DNA of 64,000 nucleotides from Rhodanobacteraceae bacterium (lineage in GTDB: Bacteria; Pseudomonadota; Gammaproteobacteria; Xanthomonadales; SZUA-5). Of the stretch, positions 62,072 through 64,000 are shown one piece after another. The DNA lies in NCBI GenBank assembly GCA_016713135.1, contig JADJPR010000020.1:310001-374000 (forward strand), given 5' to 3'. Positions within the stretch are counted from its first letter, which is position 1; each line of letters starts with the position of its first letter. The notes beneath the pieces are model-generated. The model had not been told where the DNA came from. It saw only the letters and a program-made list of their open reading frames with translations, and ran no database searches. The position numbers and the translations under genes were made by a program.

Positions 62072-63829
62072 TCAGACCAGCTCCCCGGTCTGCAGCCGCC
62101 ACAGACGGGCGTACTGGCCGTCGCGGACCAGCAGTTCCTCGTGGGTGCCGGATTCGACGATGCGCCCGGCGTCCATGACTTGGATGCAGTCGGCGTGGCG
62201 CACGGTGGACAGCCGGTGCGCGACCACCAGCACGCTGCGTCCGCGCGCGGCGCTGCGCAGCGAGTGGGCGATCGCCGCCTCGGTCTCGTTGTCGATCGCG
62301 CTGGTGGCTTCGTCCAGCACCAGGATGCGCGGGTCGCGGTACAGCGCGCGGGCCAGGGCTATGCGCTGGCGCTGGCCGCCGGAGAGCTCGGCGCCGCCCT
62401 CGCCCACCGGCTGCGCGTAGCCCTGCGGCAGCGCGGCGATGAAGTCGTGCGCCTCGGCCGCGCGCGCCGCGGCTTCGATCCGCGCGGGATCCGGCTGGCG
62501 CTCGCCATAGCCGATGTTGTCGGCCACGCTGCCATCGGTCAGGAATGGCTCCTGGCCGACATAGGCGATTACCCCGCGCAGCGCGGACGGATCGATGGAC
62601 GCGATGTCATGGCCATCGAGCAGCACCCGCCCGGCCTGCGGATCGAGGAAGCGCAGCAGCAGTTTCAGCAGGGTGCTCTTGCCGCTGCCGGTGGCGCCGA
62701 CCAGCGCCACCGTCGCGCCCACCGGCACCTCGAAGCTGACGCCATCCAGCGCCGGCCGCTCGCCGTAGGCAAAGCGCAGCGCATCGAAGCCGAGCGCCCC
62801 GCGCAGTGGCTGCGGCAGTGCGCCGGTGGCACGCGGCGGCGCCGGGGTGTCGAGCAGATCGAGCACCCGGTTCACCGAGGCCATCGCGCGATTGTAGAGA
62901 TCGGTCATGTCCGCCAGCCGCGTCATCGGCCACAGCAGCCTCTGGGTCAGGTAGACCAGCGCGGAATAGCTGCCCACGCCGAGTTCGCCGCGCAGCGTCA
63001 GCCAGCCACCGTAGAGCAACGTGGCGACGAAGCCGAGCAGGATCGCCATGCGGATCACCGGGGTGATCGCGGCAGAGAAGCGGATCGCCGCGGCGTTCTT
63101 CTGGCGGAAGCCGTCCGAGGCGGCCGCCAGGTGCGCCGCCTCGAAGCACTCGGCGGTGTAGGCCTGGATCGTCGCCATGCCGCGCAGATTGTTGTCCAGC
63201 CGCGCCGACAGCGTCGCCGCCGCCTCGCGCGCCGCGGCGTAGCGTGGCTGCAGCCGGGTCTGGAACCAGAAGGCGCCGGCGACGATCAGCGGGATCGGCA
63301 GGATCGCCAGCAGCGCCAGCGTGGGTGTCAGCACGAAGAACACCGCGCCGACCAGCAGCGAGGACACGAACACCTGGATCAGATCGTTCGCGCCGGTGTT
63401 GAGGAAACGCTCGATCTGGTTGACGTCCTCGTTCAGCAGCGCCATCAGGCGTCCGCTGCGCGCGCGCGTCACCGCGTCCGGCGGCAGTTGCTGCAAGTGC
63501 TCGTAGGCGCCCTGGCGCAATCCGTGTTGCAGATCCTGCGCCAGCCCGCGCCAGTTCAGCGCATAGAGATATTCGAAGGTGGATTCGAGCACCCAGATGA
63601 CAATGGTCAGCGCGGTCAGCAGCCACAACTGGGTCATCGGTTCGACGATGCCGAGGCCGGCGAGGAAGGACTGCTTCTGGTTGACCACCACATCGACCGC
63701 CACGCCGATCAGCAGCTCGGGCAGCACGTCGAAGAACTTGTTGAGCACCGAGTAAGCGCTCGCGCGCCACGCGCGGGCGCGGTGCGGGGCGGCGTAGGCG
63801 GCAAGGCGGTGCAGAGGATGGGCGGGCAT
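62072..63829 (-). CDS. ABC exporter, membrane-plus-ATPase half-transporter (MsbA-like)
   Basis: A 585-residue half-transporter. Residues 1-330 hold about six transmembrane helices; residues 350-585 are the ATPase with Walker A GATGSGKST, Q-loop VGQEP, signature LSGGQRQ, Walker B ILVLDEATSAID and the H-loop in VVAHRLST. Such proteins dimerise and export lipids, peptides or drugs. The start at 63829 (MPAHPLHRLAAYA) was chosen over a longer frame whose extra 36 residues are Arg/Ala-rich, unlike a transmembrane start. Bases 63830-64000 hold no further gene that I can see. Confidence 0.9.
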   Translation of the reverse strand: MPAHPLHRLAAYAAPHRARAWRASAYSVLNKFFDVLPELLIGVAVDVVVNQKQSFLAGLGIVEPMTQLWLLTALTIVIWVLESTFEYLYALNWRGLAQDLQHGLRQGAYEHLQQLPPDAVTRARSGRLMALLNEDVNQIERFLNTGANDLIQVFVSSLLVGAVFFVLTPTLALLAILPIPLIVAGAFWFQTRLQPRYAAAREAAATLSARLDNNLRGMATIQAYTAECFEAAHLAAASDGFRQKNAAAIRFSAAITPVIRMAILLGFVATLLYGGWLTLRGELGVGSYSALVYLTQRLLWPMTRLADMTDLYNRAMASVNRVLDLLDTPAPPRATGALPQPLRGALGFDALRFAYGERPALDGVSFEVPVGATVALVGATGSGKSTLLKLLLRFLDPQAGRVLLDGHDIASIDPSALRGVIAYVGQEPFLTDGSVADNIGYGERQPDPARIEAAARAAEAHDFIAALPQGYAQPVGEGGAELSGGQRQRIALARALYRDPRILVLDEATSAIDNETEAAIAHSLRSAARGRSVLVVAHRLSTVRHADCIQVMDAGRIVESGTHEELLVRDGQYARLWRLQTGELV

Positions 63830-64000
63830 GCCGCGGACGATAGCGGCGGCGGCGCCCTCGCGGATGGCGCGGCGCGGGCGACCGGCGCCAGCCTGGTCGC
63901 GAAGGCCTGGCGCGAACGGTGATTTCGCTGTCCGCATTGGCGACTGAAGCTCGAATCAAATTCGAATAGACTGCGCGAGAGGGCACCGGGCGCGGTATTC

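Noticed and set aside
60914..63922. A 1002-codon plus-strand frame opposite the aldo/keto reductase and ABC exporter
   Set aside because: It spans two recognised minus-strand genes and the gap between them, and its product has no recognisable domain and shadow-type composition.

Overview
The window is GC-rich (roughly two-thirds G+C), densely coding and carries ordinary chromosomal genes. Gene content and order point to a gammaproteobacterium of the Xanthomonadales/Lysobacterales. The signs are an engB / cytochrome c4 / dsbA / EEP-phosphatase block as found in Xanthomonas relatives, a DHBP synthase fused to a dead GTP cyclohydrolase II domain, an ECF sigma factor paired with a TPR-tailed serine/threonine kinase, and REP-like intergenic palindromes. 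No rRNA, tRNA, CRISPR array, prophage or transposase gene was seen.

Layout. 1-5117: edge of a delta-60-repeat protein, a trimethylamine/histamine-dehydrogenase-type flavoprotein, an AdiC/CadB-type antiporter and an unrecognised protein. 5308-11663: frameshifted katG, a DUF2799 lipoprotein, an SDR oxidoreductase, pyrC and an M23 peptidase. 11688-19659: a two-receiver protein with degenerate GGDEF/EAL domains, pyk, a DUF2087 protein, a truncated yidD-like gene, a beta-repeat exported protein, and a GNAT plus P-loop kinase pair. 19828-26376: a three-gene operon (membrane protein, XRE regulator, BAAT-type hydrolase), a 43-bp minisatellite, a PilH-like regulator, pgk, a YbaN-like protein and frameshifted hutU. 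26775-36284: hypCDE, an ABC exporter pair, an ECF sigma plus kinase pair and a secreted beta-helix protein with a GFE C-terminus. 36360-41986: MmcQ/YjbR, ribBA(X), purD, a PagL-like deacylase and an NrtR-like regulator. 42201-45321: EEP phosphatase, dsbA, cytochrome c4 and engB. 45613-52322: a lone ABC permease, GNAT, cystathionine beta-synthase, LysR, and a yceI / cytochrome b561 / yceI set. 52329-63829: a SNF2 helicase, a frameshifted old-yellow-enzyme reductase, a vibriolysin-type M4 protease, a Tat-exported aldo/keto reductase and an ABC exporter.

The most unusual feature is between the genes. About twenty intergenic elements share one design: two facing arms of short (7-8 bp or similar) tandem words around a spacer. 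The 5' arm is always the G-rich strand and the 3' arm its C-rich complement. At least seven unrelated word families use this design: TTTGACG, GAGGGCAC, GTTGTGG/GTTGTTG/GTTGGTG, GCGGAGA, GCAAAGA, AAAGTGA and GGGGCAGG. In several places these arms run into genes. They supply the GTG start and signal-peptide n-region of the M23 peptidase, give stop codons to the GNAT and YbaN-like genes, and appear to have cut the ends off the SDR and yidD-like genes.

Three otherwise complete genes (katG, hutU, the OYE reductase) each carry one extra base, which may be consensus error or real decay. The DNA-level claims were read by eye; family assignments rest on remembered motifs, not on searches.
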